From: Microbacterium abyssi
GTDB taxonomy: Bacteria; Actinomycetota; Actinomycetes; Actinomycetales; Microbacteriaceae
Length of the DNA: 64,000 bases
Assembly (NCBI RefSeq): GCF_015277895.1
Contig: NZ_CP063815.1
Coordinates: 1,984,001-2,048,000 of the forward strand
Reading direction: 5' to 3'
Shown here: positions 63,367-64,000 of the stretch, piece after piece
Numbering within the stretch: position 1 is the first letter of the stretch
Layout: each line of letters begins with the position of its first letter
The notes under the pieces: generated by a model
Told to the model about the DNA's origin: nothing
Database searches by the model: none
Seen by the model: the letters and a program-made list of their open reading frames with translations, nothing else
Made by a program: the position numbers and the translations under genes

Positions 63367-64000
63367 TTACTCTCCCTCTTCCTCGGAGTCCGTTCCCTGG
63401 GCACCCGTGCCCGGGAGATTGCCGAGTCGGTCGTAAGCGTCGTTTATGTCGCCGACGTTGCCCTCCTCGCGGAGCGACTCGACGTATGCGTCGTATTCGT
63501 CCTGCTCGACGACCTTGACGTTGAACATCATCATCGAGTGGTATTCGCCGCAGAGCTCGGCGCACTTGCCGTCGTACTCGCCGACGCGGGTCGGGATGAA
63601 GGACCAGGAATTGTCCTTCCCGATGTACATGTCTTTCTTGTACAGGAAGTCGATGATCCAGAACGAGTGGATGACATCGCGCGACTGCAGGCTGATGTGC
63701 ACCTTCTGGTCGACCGGAAGCACCAGCGTGGGCAGCTCTTCCTTGTCGACGTTGCCATCGGCATCGGGCTGCGCCTGGATCCCCATGGTCCACACGGCGT
63801 CGGACAGATCGTCGTCCTCGCCGGCGTACATGAAGTCGAACGCCCACTGCTTGCCGATCGCCGTGATCTCGACGTCCGCGTCGTCCCACTGCGTCTCGAT
63901 CTCGGCCTGGTCGCGCGCCGTGAAGAAGAACATTCCCATGACGAGGATCAGCGGGATGACCGTGTAGAAGATCTCGATGGGCATGTTGTACCGCATCTGC
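63367..64000 (-). CDS. ctaC: Cytochrome c oxidase subunit II (5' end outside window)
   Basis: The frame runs off the right edge, so the signal peptide and first span are missing. The visible part contains the end of the second span ([22 protein letters not shown]), the aromatic KQWAFDF strand, [20 protein letters not shown] and the CuA site [18 protein letters not shown] with two Cys, two His, Glu and Met ligands in place. About 211 residues can be read. The C-terminus is acidic (TDSEEEGE). It is the first of ctaC-ctaD-ctaF. Confidence 0.95.
   Translation of the reverse strand, partial: QMRYNMPIEIFYTVIPLILVMGMFFFTARDQAEIETQWDDADVEITAIGKQWAFDFMYAGEDDDLSDAVWTMGIQAQPDADGNVDKEELPTLVLPVDQKVHISLQSRDVIHSFWIIDFLYKKDMYIGKDNSWSFIPTRVGEYDGKCAELCGEYHSMMMFNVKVVEQDEYDAYVESLREEGNVGDINDAYDRLGNLPGTGAQGTDSEEEGE

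Overview
The window is a stretch of chromosome from a high-GC Gram-positive actinobacterium, most likely Microbacterium or a close relative in the Microbacteriaceae. The evidence is the strong G/C bias at third codon positions, a ClpP1/ClpP2 pair, RbpA, WhiA, a tRNA gene without an encoded CCA end (the Pro gene), many GTG starts, ATGA/GTGA gene overlaps, and a menaquinol-type bcc-aa3 respiratory locus (diheme QcrC, QcrA, QcrB, CtaC/D/E/F). No rRNA, CRISPR array, insertion sequence, integrase or prophage gene was seen. Nearly all of it is backbone; accessory-looking DNA is limited to a few short spots.

Layout. 1-4.1 kb: end of valS with a coupled small gene, a palindromic repeat array between convergent genes, an ArsR-type regulator with a coupled 77-aa gene, a large symmetric operator, and a divergent Dcp-type M3 peptidase. 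4.2-14.2 kb: Nudix hydrolase, clpX, a deo operon (SorC-type regulator, deoC, a full aldehyde dehydrogenase and a catalytically empty half-length one), clpP1-clpP2, a TPR protein, trigger factor with a repetitive Lys/Ala/Pro tail, tRNA-Pro and tRNA-Gly. 14.2-26.9 kb: a membrane-anchored HExxH protein, then the minus-strand uvrA-uvrC-rapZ-whiA / sodA / gap-pgk-tpiA / secG-rbpA block, with no yvcK between rapZ and whiA. 26.9-30.8 kb: an operon of DUF4129 protein, small membrane protein, MoxR ATPase, DUF58 protein and membrane protein. 30.9-36 kb: an OhrR-like MarR regulator with divergent small Cys/His protein, a TfoX-like protein, uvrB, an MFS carrier and coaE.

36-41.3 kb is the most interesting part. 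It has a SipW-type signal peptidase flanked by two exported proteins carrying the same AAWTD signal-peptide motif, followed by an OmpR-type response regulator, a seven-helix protein with a degenerate GGDEF-like domain, and a membrane histidine kinase. This looks like a small secreted-fibre or surface-protein module next to its own signalling genes; the functional link is inference.

41.3-49.6 kb: CoA-binding protein with MetY (sulfur assimilation), acetyl-CoA synthetase coupled to an SsuABC/TauABC-like importer, and rpsA. 49.8-55.5 kb: a lipoprotein and PKD-domain exported protein pair with a locally AT-rich patch (probably acquired), a stand-alone 5'-3' exonuclease, an MFS carrier, a PolX-like PHP protein lacking the polymerase, and trpD. 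55.6-64 kb: the respiratory locus ctaE-qcrC-qcrA-qcrB on the plus strand and ctaC-ctaD-ctaF on the minus strand, with a GNAT acetyltransferase and a rhodanese between them. The window cuts valS at its left edge and ctaC at its right edge.
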